Shown here piece after piece: positions 9,885 through 18,656 of a stretch of 64,000 nt of DNA. Both the position numbers and the translations under genes were made by a program. The notes under the pieces were generated by a model. It saw nothing but the letters and a program-made list of their open reading frames with translations, was not told the DNA's origin and did no database searches. Within the stretch, counting starts at the first letter, position 1, and the number at the start of each line of letters is the position of its first letter. This stretch comes from Prolixibacteraceae bacterium. Its GTDB lineage: Bacteria; Bacteroidota; Bacteroidia; Bacteroidales; Prolixibacteraceae. Location: assembly GCA_030602265.1 (NCBI GenBank), contig JAUWAB010000007.1, positions 44,795 through 108,794 of the forward strand, read 5' to 3'.

Positions 9885-10391
9885 ATGCGTATATACCTGA
9901 TCGGATATATGGGATGCGGTAAATCGACTTTGGGTTTGAAACTTGCCGGAGAACTGGATCTGACCTTTATCGATCTGGATAAATTCCTTGAAGAGAGGAA
10001 TTACAAAACCGTGCCCCAGATATTCAGTGAATTCGGAGAAGAAGGATTCAGGCTCAGGGAGAGGCGGGCTTTAGAGGAAGTTTCTGAATTTACGGATGTC
10101 GTTGTAGCCACCGGAGGTGGTGCGCCATGCTTTTACGACAATATGGAATTGATGAACCGGACAGGAATTACCGTTTTTTTAGATATCGAAACCTCAATTA
10201 TTGCAGAAAGACTGATAAAATCAAAGACTGAGCGTCCGCTCATTGCAGGAAAGTCAAAAGCAGAACTGGTCCGTTTTATTCAGGAATCACTGAAAAAGCG
10301 AAAACCATTCTATGAACAGGCACAATTAAGAATCAGTAAACCAGATGGTGCATTAAACGAAATAATTGCAGAAATCCGCCAAAAAAAGTAA
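9885..10391 (+). CDS. aroK: Shikimate kinase
   Basis: The enzyme phosphorylates shikimate to shikimate 3-phosphate in chorismate synthesis. The 168-residue protein has the P-loop GYMGCGKSTLG near residues 7-17, the shikimate-binding DLDKFLEE near 32-39 and GGGAPC near 79-84, then the lid-side KTERPL near 116. It starts two bases after the parC stop, so it is the last gene of the parE-parC-aroK unit, a recurrent arrangement in the phylum. A separate strong promoter for a small RNA begins only about 20 bases after its stop. Confidence 0.95.
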   Translation: MRIYLIGYMGCGKSTLGLKLAGELDLTFIDLDKFLEERNYKTVPQIFSEFGEEGFRLRERRALEEVSEFTDVVVATGGGAPCFYDNMELMNRTGITVFLDIETSIIAERLIKSKTERPLIAGKSKAELVRFIQESLKKRKPFYEQAQLRISKPDGALNEIIAEIRQKK

Positions 10392-10409
10392 AAAAAAACT
10401 TACTATTTA

Positions 10410-10440
10410 TTTGCAGAATAAAAAATCAGCATTACCTTTG
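10410..10440 (+). promoter_or_regulatory. Full -33/-7 promoter of the candidate small RNA
   Basis: TTTG at 10410-10413 and TACCTTTG at 10433-10440 are separated by 19 bases, which is the textbook spacing for the Bacteroidota housekeeping sigma factor. It is one of the two most complete promoters in the window and there is no credible protein gene after it. Confidence 0.7.
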
Positions 10441-10445
10441 TTGTA

Positions 10446-10525
10446 CTTCACGTCAGATATAGATCTGACATTGTGTGTTTGGGGGTTAACATTTGAAAAG
10501 GGGAGCTATAGAGCTCCCTTTTTTT
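10446..10525 (+). ncRNA. Candidate small RNA of about 80 nucleotides with twin hairpins
   Basis: The transcript predicted from the promoter at 10410-10440 ends in a strong intrinsic terminator at 10501-10525. It begins with a perfect hairpin, GTCAGAT-ATAG-ATCTGAC (10452-10469), and ends with GGGAGCT-ATAG-AGCTCCC followed by seven T. Both stems are seven pairs long and carry the same tetraloop with the same closing pair. The single-stranded linker includes a G-rich run (GGGGG). I do not recognise it as 6S, SRP, tmRNA, RNase P or any riboswitch. The small ORFs drawn over this area show no homology-like features. It may act as a trans-acting RNA, but that is inference. Confidence 0.55.
10496..10525 (+). 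terminator. Intrinsic terminator of the small RNA
   Basis: GGGAGCT-ATAG-AGCTCCC is followed by TTTTTTT. The preceding AAAAG can extend the stem against the T run. Confidence 0.8.
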
Positions 10526-10658
10526 ATTATAATCTGCTCCGGACTTTATAAAAAAAATGAAATATTCTTCAACCCCGTTAATCCTTTTAGCAAATCGAAA
10601 GTCATATTACTCACAAAGAGATGTTGATCTCTTCATAAGTTTGTTTAGTTTGGTTAGT
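10526..10658. other. Intergenic stretch without recognised gene
   Basis: It holds a perfect 7-bp hairpin (AAGAGAT-GTTG-ATCTCTT at 10616-10633) and an isolated TAAGTTTG match at 10636-10643. The ORF 10557-10787 runs through the terminator and into the antisense of the next gene, so I do not accept it as coding. Confidence 0.4.
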
Positions 10659-10692
10659 AAAAATGCCATCTTTTCTGATGGCATTTTTTTTT
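10659..10692. terminator. Bidirectional intrinsic terminator
   Basis: AAAAATGCCATC and GATGGCATTTTT form a perfect 12-bp stem around TTTTCT, with T runs on both strands. It ends the minus-strand catabolic operon and anything transcribed rightward. Confidence 0.8.
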
Positions 10693-11968
10693 ATTCTATT
10701 CCGGGAGCATGCTCAAGCAGAAACTCCTCTGCCTCAACAGACCACAATCCCCTGGTCTTATCAGTTATTCGCGCCAGTTCGGCGTAAAAGGGATCACTTG
10801 CACCCAATTGTGCAAAATCGCTGATCGCAGTTAGGGGAAGGTCTTTGTGCGTATAAATCAATTTTTTACCTCCCTGAATTTCCGGCAGCTTCAGTGTGGT
10901 TTCGATAACGGCATTCAAACCTCCGATATGGGTTATCAGTCCGGCCGGATCCAAACCCTTTGACATACAGTCCAGTGCTTCCACCAAATCGTCGTTATTG
11001 CCGCCTGAAGTTCCCACGATATGGGTAGAGGCATAGTGTACGTTATAGAAATTCATTTTAGCCGAGAATTTTGGATCTGACGGGCCGGCAAAGAAGTTGA
11101 GACATCCGTCGGGGGCTAATATGGCATCCCCCTGTTCGATTACCGAAGGTACCGGGGCAAAAACAAATACATCATGGTACCCTTCGCCTCCTGATATACT
11201 CTTCAGTAGACCGACCGGATCTGAAACATTTCCGGTATTCATATAGACCAGTTCAATTCCGTTTTCTTTGGCCCAACCGACCGGGAAGATGGTTGCTGCC
11301 CTGTCGAGTCGGCTTTGGTCAATATCCGTAATCACCAAAAGAGAAGGTTTGCGGTCGCGGCGGTTAATCACATAATTAATGGCAGCCAGACCCATCGGCC
11401 CCACTCCGGCAAGTATAGCCATCTTTCCGCCCTGTACGATTTCCATTTCGTGAACATATGAACCCGGCCGGGTATGATAGTTGGCATGCATCGCGCCGAT
11501 GACACAGGAGAGCGGTTCAGCCAGCGATGCCGGATAATACCCTTGTCCGTCGTATGGCAGCAGACAATCCTGAACCAGCACATCCTTCGGGATAATTACA
11601 TAGGTGGCATTACCGCCAATATAGGGGTAGCTGTATCCGGGAGCACTCAATATCCCTACAGGTCCTTCAGGATAATAGATCGCAGGCTGAATGGAATACT
11701 TCTGTCCCGGATGGAACTTATGCTTCCAGTTTGCGCCGACTTCAATAATCTCACCGCTGAACTCATGGCCGATAATCACCGGATTATTATGCACATCGTC
11801 AGGAATTCTTTTATGGTCCGGCCCCTGATGCGCGGCTTTGTATGAAGACATACAAATACTGTCTGAGACCACCTTCGCCAGGATCTCGTCATCTGTGATC
11901 GCCGGAAGCTCAAAGGATTCGAGTCGCAGGTCATTCCTGCCATATAATCTGATTGCTGTTGTTCTCAT
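10691..11968 (-). CDS. Zinc-type alcohol dehydrogenase, L-sorbose-1-phosphate reductase-like
   Basis: The 425-residue protein belongs to the medium-chain dehydrogenase family: a GroES-like N-terminal domain with GHEFSGEIIEVG near residues 67-78 and a Rossmann NAD(P) domain with ILAGVGPMGLAA near 190-201. The N-terminal wording (LRLESFELPAITDDEILAKVVSDSICMSSYKA) resembles the SorE group that reduces L-sorbose 1-phosphate. The usual catalytic zinc Cys is present near residue 38 (SICMSS). It is the last gene of a minus-strand operon, 67 bases after the aldolase/SDR fusion. The natural substrate is unknown; a keto-sugar phosphate or a polyol is likely from context. Confidence 0.75.
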   Translation of the reverse strand: MRTTAIRLYGRNDLRLESFELPAITDDEILAKVVSDSICMSSYKAAHQGPDHKRIPDDVHNNPVIIGHEFSGEIIEVGANWKHKFHPGQKYSIQPAIYYPEGPVGILSAPGYSYPYIGGNATYVIIPKDVLVQDCLLPYDGQGYYPASLAEPLSCVIGAMHANYHTRPGSYVHEMEIVQGGKMAILAGVGPMGLAAINYVINRRDRKPSLLVITDIDQSRLDRAATIFPVGWAKENGIELVYMNTGNVSDPVGLLKSISGGEGYHDVFVFAPVPSVIEQGDAILAPDGCLNFFAGPSDPKFSAKMNFYNVHYASTHIVGTSGGNNDDLVEALDCMSKGLDPAGLITHIGGLNAVIETTLKLPEIQGGKKLIYTHKDLPLTAISDFAQLGASDPFYAELARITDKTRGLWSVEAEEFLLEHAPGIE

Positions 11969-12035
11969 GTTATTAAAGATTTAAATTCTGATCAACCGGT
12001 TATTGCCGGCATAAAACTGCCTTGGTTATATGATG

Positions 12036-14009
12036 CTAACTCAGCATTTCCTGTCCCCCGGTCACAGGAACTGCCTGTCCGGTCTCATACTCCTGCTCCG
12101 TCACATAAAGGATAGCCTTCACCACATCGGCCGGTGTGCAACCTCTTCCTGCCGGAACCTGCATTTCATAATGCCGTTTTACGTCTTCAACGGTCCTGGC
12201 TCCTGGTATCTTTCCAGCCTTCAGGTATTGAATAAACAAACCGTTTTCAGGATCTGACCATAATGGTCCGTCGAAATAATTTCCGGGGCATATGGAATTT
12301 ACCTTGATCCTGTAAGGCATCAGTTCAAGTGCAAAGGATTGTGTGAGCCCGATTCCCCCGAACTTGCCACCAGCATAGGCAAAGTTTTTATTGCTCCCCT
12401 TAAGTCCCGATTTGGAATTGATCTGGATGATATCCATAAAATGGTCCGGATGGAATCTGTTCTGAATTTTCATCACTGCGGAAGCATATTTGGCACAGTG
12501 AAAATATCCGGTATAATTCACCCGGGTCATCAACCCGAAGGTCTCCGGGGTCATCTCATCCAGTCCGCCAGCCTTCAGTATCCCTGCATTGGAGATCATC
12601 ACATCCAGCCCGCCGAAAAAGAGAACGCTGTCCCTGACCATAAGGTTCACAGAACCGGCATCGGCAACATTGACAGGGACAAAGAGCGCCTTGTTCATTT
12701 TCCCCAATCCATTGAGCCGACCGGCAAAAGCCCTGCCCTTCTCCTCGTTCAGGTCGGCAATGACAATCGAGGCCCCCTCTCCATAAAGCATTTCAGCGAT
12801 ACCGGCCCCAAAACCCTGGGCAGCTCCTGTAATAACCACCACCTTGTTGTCTAACCGGCCGTACCGGACTGAACCGCGGGCAATATTCTTTCGGTAATTT
12901 TCCACTTCCCAGTTTTCGATAAAACGGATCTGGTCGGTGGTCATGGGGTGCGAACCGCCAAAATTCCTGGAAAGCACTGAGATCTGGCAGAAATCAAGGA
13001 CCAGGTCGTGCAGATAATCCAGAGCACCGGCAGAATCGTCTGCTACGATAACCCCCAGGTTCCTGATGAAGATAACCTTAGGCATTACCCCGTTACGTTC
13101 CAGGTATTCCGTTGCTTTTTGCCTGATCTCCCGGGTAATGGCATCAGTACTTCCGGTTTGTCCGACATACAGATATTCGGAAAGGCAATACACCACCTGA
13201 TCGGGAGTAAATGGCACTGAAACGGAGGCGAAGGATCCCGGATCTGCAGTTATCGACCTGATCATCGGGTTGCTGAAAAACCTTGCCAATTTAAGCCTGT
13301 CATCTGAGAGTATCATCCTGACAGCCGGGAGAATTTCGGTCATCATTTCGGGTGCCTCATCAGGAGAGAGGTCAGGCAGCTCTGCAAAGCAGGACTTAAT
13401 TCCTGAAATTATCCCGGCATAGATACCCCGGATCTCATCCACAGAATCGGCGGCAACAAATATGCCGTGGTTCTGAATAAATACCACCTGTGGATCAAGG
13501 CCTTTGCTGGCCCTGTAAGCGGCAATCTTTTCCCTGACAAAAGAAAAAAGAATAAAGCCGGGGTCGGTATAAGGAATGAAAAGGGCTTTATCGCCGAAAA
13601 GCCTGACCGTTACCTGCTCTGCTTCCCTGCTGCACATCAGGGCGTTTACCACGGTGGGATGGGTATGAACCACAAAACGGTAGCCGAACAGATTGTGCAG
13701 AGAGGTTTCTACGGAAGGACGCAGCCCCGACTCCGGATTAATCCTGCAATTCAGCAGGGCATTCTTGACCTCCTCCTCCCTTAAAACGGGGTCTTCAGAA
13801 AAATGCATTCCTGAAATGGCTTCCAGCCGACTGCGATCCATCACGCAAAAGCCGGATTCCGTTATATCTGAAAGTGCCACCCCGCTGGCTTTAATATATA
13901 ACTGACTGTCGCTTTTCCACGAGGTATTGCCTCCTCCGGCAATTACAAACTCTTTCTTTTTTCCATAAAACTGAGATATTTCAACCAGTTCGTCAATAGG
14001 CGTATGCAT
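12036..14009 (-). CDS. Bifunctional class II aldolase / short-chain dehydrogenase
   Basis: The 657-residue product fuses two enzymes. Residues 1-about 350 are a class II aldolase/adducin domain with the metal-binding VVHTHPTVVNAL and the second His in IQNHGIFVAAD. Residues about 385-657 are a short-chain dehydrogenase with the nucleotide motif TGAAQGFGAG, the NAG segment ISNAGIL and the YxxxK catalytic pair in YAGGKFGG. This architecture is that of RhaEW/YuxG proteins, which cleave L-rhamnulose 1-phosphate and oxidise the lactaldehyde formed; related fusions act on other deoxy-sugar phosphates. It starts two bases after the PHP gene. No isomerase, kinase or transporter of a rhamnose pathway lies nearby, so the substrate stays open. 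Confidence 0.85.
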   Translation of the reverse strand: MHTPIDELVEISQFYGKKKEFVIAGGGNTSWKSDSQLYIKASGVALSDITESGFCVMDRSRLEAISGMHFSEDPVLREEEVKNALLNCRINPESGLRPSVETSLHNLFGYRFVVHTHPTVVNALMCSREAEQVTVRLFGDKALFIPYTDPGFILFSFVREKIAAYRASKGLDPQVVFIQNHGIFVAADSVDEIRGIYAGIISGIKSCFAELPDLSPDEAPEMMTEILPAVRMILSDDRLKLARFFSNPMIRSITADPGSFASVSVPFTPDQVVYCLSEYLYVGQTGSTDAITREIRQKATEYLERNGVMPKVIFIRNLGVIVADDSAGALDYLHDLVLDFCQISVLSRNFGGSHPMTTDQIRFIENWEVENYRKNIARGSVRYGRLDNKVVVITGAAQGFGAGIAEMLYGEGASIVIADLNEEKGRAFAGRLNGLGKMNKALFVPVNVADAGSVNLMVRDSVLFFGGLDVMISNAGILKAGGLDEMTPETFGLMTRVNYTGYFHCAKYASAVMKIQNRFHPDHFMDIIQINSKSGLKGSNKNFAYAGGKFGGIGLTQSFALELMPYRIKVNSICPGNYFDGPLWSDPENGLFIQYLKAGKIPGARTVEDVKRHYEMQVPAGRGCTPADVVKAILYVTEQEYETGQAVPVTGGQEMLS

Positions 14010-14011
14010 AA

Positions 14012-15241
14012 TTATTCACGGATAAAATTTAAAACAATCTCTTTGCCCCATCCGGCCAGATCCTCCAGAATCGCTGAAGAGGGGAACTGATCTGTCGGGA
14101 ACCCGGAAAGTCCGCGGGCTGTCAGATACTGATGGGCAGCGATGATCGCCGCTCCGCGGAAGTTGATCCGCTCAAGCTCTTCTCCCATTTCTGTATTTCC
14201 ACGACAGGTTAAGGTCAGCGGATCAAGCTGAGGCGTATTGTGCTCAGAGCCAAAGGTAACGACAAAGCCTTGCTGGTCAAAGAACCTTACAAAATCCAGC
14301 AAAACGGACCGCTCATTCCGGCCAGGTATCAGCTCGATCATATAAATACCCTTACTTTTCAGGGTATCAGCCATTGACTGGTAGTCAGCCTCGAACTCAG
14401 TGAATCTTCCCTGCGGGTCATCCAGAAGAACCGGATAACATGGAATGCCACCCGCGTCGACAATCAACGAAACCACCTCGTCGAGTGAGAGAAAAGCCTT
14501 ATCATCCTCAGGCACGAATGCAGGACCACCAGATTTCAACAGGTTATTACGGATCTCATTCTCAAGCGCGGCGAAATTTGTCAGGTCAGATTTAGGCGCC
14601 TTCCCTGAAAAGATTTCAGTAAGGGCAGCAATCCGCATTTCATCTGCAGAAAACTTTTCGAAAACGGCTATTCTTACCGCGGCAGCGATATGTCTTTCCC
14701 TGAAAAGGTTTCGTGCCAGTCGTCGCTGAAGTTCAGCCGCATCGAAACGGATTCCGGTGGAGGTTTTTTCCAGAAACCGATTGAGCAGCCCGACCATGGT
14801 ATAAGTCTGCCGGTTACTTTCTGCCTGCAATGTCCGGATGCTCTCCAGACTTGATGTACTCATGGATACGGGGTAGCGCAACCCCTTGCCGCTGAGATAT
14901 ACTCTTCCAGGATTCTGAGGATCGTTGATCCTGACGCCTGAATTCTGGGCATCTTTCTGCAGAGACATAAATTCTATATTGAAGAGCGGAAATACCTTGC
15001 TGGCTTTGGCTAACGACGCGAATTCCGCATATCCGTCGGTGGTGTAAAAATCATTGATACCCAGAATGGAGAGCCCCTCTTCCCGCGCCATCTTAAAAGG
15101 CTGCTCCATGTCCTCAAATGCGCTGAATGAATAGGGAGTATGTATGTGCCCGTTAACCTTTGGCAAAAATTCTCTATCGCCTGTATTTATTAAGGATCCT
15201 TGTGATTCAGGCTTAACTGTTTCCGGATAATAATCAGTCAT
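14012..15241 (-). CDS. PHP-domain metal-dependent hydrolase
   Basis: The 409-residue protein carries the PHP-domain motif NGHIHTPYSFSAFED near residues 30-44, LGINDFYTTDGY near 60-71 and FGSEHNTPQLDP near 325-336, positions that supply the metal-binding His, Asp and Glu residues. PHP domains hydrolyse phosphoesters or act on DNA-polymerase-linked substrates; a stand-alone protein in a sugar operon suggests a phosphatase or a lactonase-like role. It is the first gene of the three-gene unit. A helical insertion between about residues 130 and 230 (RRLARNLFRERHIAAAVRIAV) separates the two halves of the barrel. Confidence 0.7.
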   Translation of the reverse strand: MTDYYPETVKPESQGSLINTGDREFLPKVNGHIHTPYSFSAFEDMEQPFKMAREEGLSILGINDFYTTDGYAEFASLAKASKVFPLFNIEFMSLQKDAQNSGVRINDPQNPGRVYLSGKGLRYPVSMSTSSLESIRTLQAESNRQTYTMVGLLNRFLEKTSTGIRFDAAELQRRLARNLFRERHIAAAVRIAVFEKFSADEMRIAALTEIFSGKAPKSDLTNFAALENEIRNNLLKSGGPAFVPEDDKAFLSLDEVVSLIVDAGGIPCYPVLLDDPQGRFTEFEADYQSMADTLKSKGIYMIELIPGRNERSVLLDFVRFFDQQGFVVTFGSEHNTPQLDPLTLTCRGNTEMGEELERINFRGAAIIAAHQYLTARGLSGFPTDQFPSSAILEDLAGWGKEIVLNFIRE

Positions 15242-15330
15242 ATTTCTTTATTTCTTAATTATGCTCCAAATTAAGAAAATAAAAGCAATATGCCCATCCT
15301 TTGGTATCCTGAATGGAAGCCGTATTTTTT

Positions 15331-15363
15331 TTTGGAAAAAATATTTTTTATTATATATTTTTG
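15331..15363 (+). promoter_or_regulatory. Promoter of the M23/LysM peptidase gene
   Basis: TTTG at 15331-15334 and TATTTTTG at 15356-15363 are 21 bases apart. The leader would be about 60 bases. Confidence 0.6.
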
Positions 15364-15428
15364 CAGTCTGAGGATTAAGGCTGAAAATCAAAATTAAATC
15401 AGCGAATTATTAACCAGATTTCAGGATA

Positions 15429-16271
15429 GTGAATTTTATTGATCTGAGGAAAACAGCATTATTTTTAACAGGCTTGTTGTTGATAGCCAGGACATTAACG
15501 GCAGCGGCATCAGTCCGGGTGGATTCGTTACACATTTATGTACTCGACGCTGAACTTTATACAGACACACTGGATATTGGCCCGGAGTTCGATGTACCCG
15601 ACGACGCTTTGTTATTCGATGAGGAGGCATTGCCATCCTTTGCCGACATGCTGGACCAGTTTGTTGTCCCCTTTAACGGTAAGGTAATCAGTAAATATGG
15701 AATGCGGCGAGGTCGGATGCATACGGGTACCGACATCAAGCTTTTATTAGGGGATACAGTGGTGGCGGCCTACCAGGGCGTTGTCACAAGGGCCCAAACC
15801 TACTACGGATATGGCAAACTTGTTGTAATCAACCACAACCATGGCATTGAGACTTATTATGCCCATCTTTCCAACATACTGGTAAGAACCGGTGATACGG
15901 TCAGTACGGGACAGATAATCGGGCTTGGGGGCAGGACCGGAAGAGCAACCGGTACGCACCTTCATTTTGAAATCCGCGAGAATGGGAAAGCCTATAACCC
16001 GGAGCTGGTTTTTGATTTTGAAAACCAATCCATCAAACAGGAGATTCAGGGGAAGGAGATGCTGGCTGAACTGGTAAAAAAACCAAGGGTAACTGAAAAA
16101 CAACATGTTATTGAAATGGGTGACACACCCTCAGAATATATAGTAAGGTCCGGAGATTCCTTATGGCTTATTGCCCGCAGGTTCCAGGTAACCGTAAATG
16201 AACTTTGCAGGCTCAACAACCTCACCACACAATCGGTATTAAGAATCGGTTCAGTTTTACGTATATACTGA
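15429..16271 (+). CDS. M23-family peptidase with C-terminal LysM domain
   Basis: The 280-residue exported protein has a signal peptide (residues 1-26). The M23 domain spans about 70-200 with the zinc motif HTGTDIKL (HxxxD) and HLHFEIRENGKAYNP, plus the intervening YYAHLSN. A LysM peptidoglycan-binding domain closes the protein (YIVRSGDSLWLIARRF... LNNLTTQSVLRIGSVLRIY). Such proteins cut stem-peptide cross-links or activate amidases in the periplasm; the presence of both zinc His motifs argues for an active enzyme. It stands alone behind its own promoter. Confidence 0.92.
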   Translation: MNFIDLRKTALFLTGLLLIARTLTAAASVRVDSLHIYVLDAELYTDTLDIGPEFDVPDDALLFDEEALPSFADMLDQFVVPFNGKVISKYGMRRGRMHTGTDIKLLLGDTVVAAYQGVVTRAQTYYGYGKLVVINHNHGIETYYAHLSNILVRTGDTVSTGQIIGLGGRTGRATGTHLHFEIRENGKAYNPELVFDFENQSIKQEIQGKEMLAELVKKPRVTEKQHVIEMGDTPSEYIVRSGDSLWLIARRFQVTVNELCRLNNLTTQSVLRIGSVLRIY

Positions 16272-16460
16272 TCCAGGTGAATTCCTGAAGAATATTTTGT
16301 TGCCCCGGATAAACGGCATATAACCCACTGTTTTTCTCCATAAAATGAATGAGATCAGGTATCTTGAATGCCATATGAACTTTTTTACAGGAAGCACATC
16401 GCAGAAAAGCAGGATTTTATATTTTTAGGGCATTAAACCACTACCAAAAAATTGCCTGTA

Positions 16461-18281
16461 ATGAAAAAAATCAGCACATTCCTGCTTCTATTCCTTTTCA
16501 GCCTAGTTTTAATTGCACAACCTTCTGGTGGTCCCTACGGACCGACACAAAGGTACTACGAGCTGCCCATTGTTCCGGGGACCATATATTACGTTTCCCC
16601 CGGAGGAAAACCCGAATCAAAGGGATTAAGCCCTGACCAGCCCACTGTGATTGAGGCAGCGGTCGAAAAAGCCGTATCGGGCGATGCGATTGTCATGAGG
16701 GGAGGGATCTATCGGACAGGAAACCTTACCTTCAACCAGCAAATTGTCATTCAACCATACCGGGATGAGCTCCCTGTTCTGAAAGGGACCAGGATTGCAG
16801 AAATCTGGAAGAAAGCTGGCGAAAACCTTTGGGTAACCAGCTGGTCTGCCCTATTCCCCGGAAAACCGGAGAGTTGGTGGAGGCAGGGCCGAGAAGAGCG
16901 TTTCACCCCCCTGCACCGGTTTAACAACGACGCGGTATTCATAAACGGACAATACCTGCAGTCGGCCGGAAATACAGGAGAAGTTAATGAAGGCACCTTC
17001 TTTGTGGATTATGAAGCCGGAAATATATACATCGGTTCAGATCCGGATGGCAAGCTGGTGGAAATTACGGCTTTCAGGAAAGCACTTGTCAGACCGGATG
17101 CTGATGTCCGGGGTATGAAACCTTCAAAAAGGGGTCCAATAATCCGCGGACTGGAATTTACCCAGTATCCCGATACCATGGTTCACATTGGAGGAGACGT
17201 ACTGGCGATTGACCAGCACGGAAAGGATATTGTGGGAACTCGCTTCGAGGACTGTACCTTCTCCAATTGTTTCAGGATAGGCGTATTTGTGATCAGCGAC
17301 AGCCTGGTTGTCCGAAACTGTACTTTCACCCATACCAATACCGAAGGGCTTTATGTGGTGGCTTCTTCGGATATCCTGTTAGAGAAGAATATTTTCGGCA
17401 GGAACAATATTGAACGCTGGACAGGCTTTTACCCGGCAGCCGTAAAAATCTTCAATCAGTGCAAACGGGCGGAGGTCCGGGATAATCTGGTTACCGACAA
17501 TCCGGATTCACACGGAGTCTGGTACGACGTGGGCAATACCGACGGCATTTTCGTGAATAATTGGGTTAGGAATATCGGCACTCGCACCACTCCTTTCCGT
17601 CCGAATACCATCTGGCACGGCCAGAGTGGCTTCTTCTTCGAGATCTCCAAGGGAGTGGTCTGTGCAGGAAATGTTTTTGAGGAATGCGACAATGGGATCC
17701 TGATTCTGAACAGCTCCAACGCAAAAGTATACCAGAATACCTTTATCAACAGCCAGGCAGTTTTTGGACGTGATGAGCGAAGTGCCCAGGGTGACCATTT
17801 CGGGTGGCATCCAAGAACCGGTCCCGATGTTGACGAGCGTGTAGGGCATGAATTTGTGAATAACCTTTGTTACGGGAATGGGTCTTTTCAGCGTCCGTTA
17901 CTGCACATCTGGCAACCCAATTCGCTCTGCCAGAAACTTACTGAGCCTGCATTAAAGAAATTGGACAACAACGCCTTTGTCAACACATCAGATCCGGGAC
18001 CTGTCATTATGTACAGTCAGGAATTGAACGGAAACTGCCAGTTACCTTTCCATACACCTGAAGAGATGAATAAGGCTACCGGCATCTATTGTCTGAAAAG
18101 CATCAGCCTTAAAAACTACCGTGGCCCGCTTTTCAAGGGGCTGCACCTGGGTAATTATGTCCCGCTGTATGAATTTCCGGGAAACGGAACAGCAACTTCA
18201 TTACCGGATTATATTAGCCGTCATAAAGTATCCACCGGACTTACAACCTATGTCGGGGCTTATGCTCCCTTATCGGAATAA
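16461..18281 (+). CDS. Secreted right-handed parallel beta-helix protein
   Basis: The ORF-track start at 16452 is a TTG; the ATG at 16461 (MKKISTFLLLFLFSLVLIAQ) gives a clean signal peptide and is preferred. The 606-residue mature protein opens with YYVSPGGKPESKGLSPDQP and a 'sgdaivmrgGiYr' segment, the start of Pectate_lyase_3/DUF1565-like beta-helices. From about residue 220 it shows stacked helix rungs (VVRNCTFTHTNTEGLYVVASS, ILLEKNIFGRNN, VYQNTFINSQAVFG). This fold binds or cleaves polysaccharides, often uronates. No catalytic residues can be assigned with confidence. Expected location is periplasm or outer surface. Confidence 0.8.
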   Translation: MKKISTFLLLFLFSLVLIAQPSGGPYGPTQRYYELPIVPGTIYYVSPGGKPESKGLSPDQPTVIEAAVEKAVSGDAIVMRGGIYRTGNLTFNQQIVIQPYRDELPVLKGTRIAEIWKKAGENLWVTSWSALFPGKPESWWRQGREERFTPLHRFNNDAVFINGQYLQSAGNTGEVNEGTFFVDYEAGNIYIGSDPDGKLVEITAFRKALVRPDADVRGMKPSKRGPIIRGLEFTQYPDTMVHIGGDVLAIDQHGKDIVGTRFEDCTFSNCFRIGVFVISDSLVVRNCTFTHTNTEGLYVVASSDILLEKNIFGRNNIERWTGFYPAAVKIFNQCKRAEVRDNLVTDNPDSHGVWYDVGNTDGIFVNNWVRNIGTRTTPFRPNTIWHGQSGFFFEISKGVVCAGNVFEECDNGILILNSSNAKVYQNTFINSQAVFGRDERSAQGDHFGWHPRTGPDVDERVGHEFVNNLCYGNGSFQRPLLHIWQPNSLCQKLTEPALKKLDNNAFVNTSDPGPVIMYSQELNGNCQLPFHTPEEMNKATGIYCLKSISLKNYRGPLFKGLHLGNYVPLYEFPGNGTATSLPDYISRHKVSTGLTTYVGAYAPLSE

Positions 18282-18656
18282 GTCGTTGTATTCGGCAATC
18301 GTGAAAGGGCAACGCCTTCAGGTGAAATTTCCATGATTGCAGAAATACAGACCGTTATGAAAGCACCATGATTAGCCAATCACCAGGTGGCAGGCCCGCC
18401 TGGACATAATGGCTGGATCGGATGAGCATTCAGCCAGGCCCGCATGAACTTTCGGGCAGGCTGGCCTTATTTTCAGGGCTATCCGGTTCAACCTTGTAGA
18501 AGGAACTCATTACTGATCAGGCAGCATTTCGACACTTCCTTAAACAAGGAACTCGTTCCTGCGCAGGAAGTTAGCCCGGCGGCACCTGGCCAAAGACACT
18601 CATTCCCGTGCAGGATTGAATCCGGTAATGCGTAAGTTCCTGATCACGAAAGCGTC
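18282..18656. other. 375-base intergenic region between convergent genes
   Basis: No convincing gene, tRNA or classic terminator is seen. It is relatively GC-rich for an intergenic region, contains the 14-base palindrome TTCCTGCGCAGGAA at 18556-18569 and two similar GC-rich segments (GGCAGGCCCGCC near 18390, CAGCCAGGCCCGC near 18430). The 63-codon ORF 18444-18635 has no recognisable features. It may be a decayed gene. Confidence 0.4.

Noticed and set aside
10366-10787. Two small ORFs over the small-RNA region
   Set aside because: They cross the promoter and terminators of the RNA gene and one runs into the antisense of the next gene.
18444-18635. 63-codon ORF in the orphan intergenic stretch
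   Set aside because: No ribosome-binding site, signal or recognisable motif, and no neighbours to support it.
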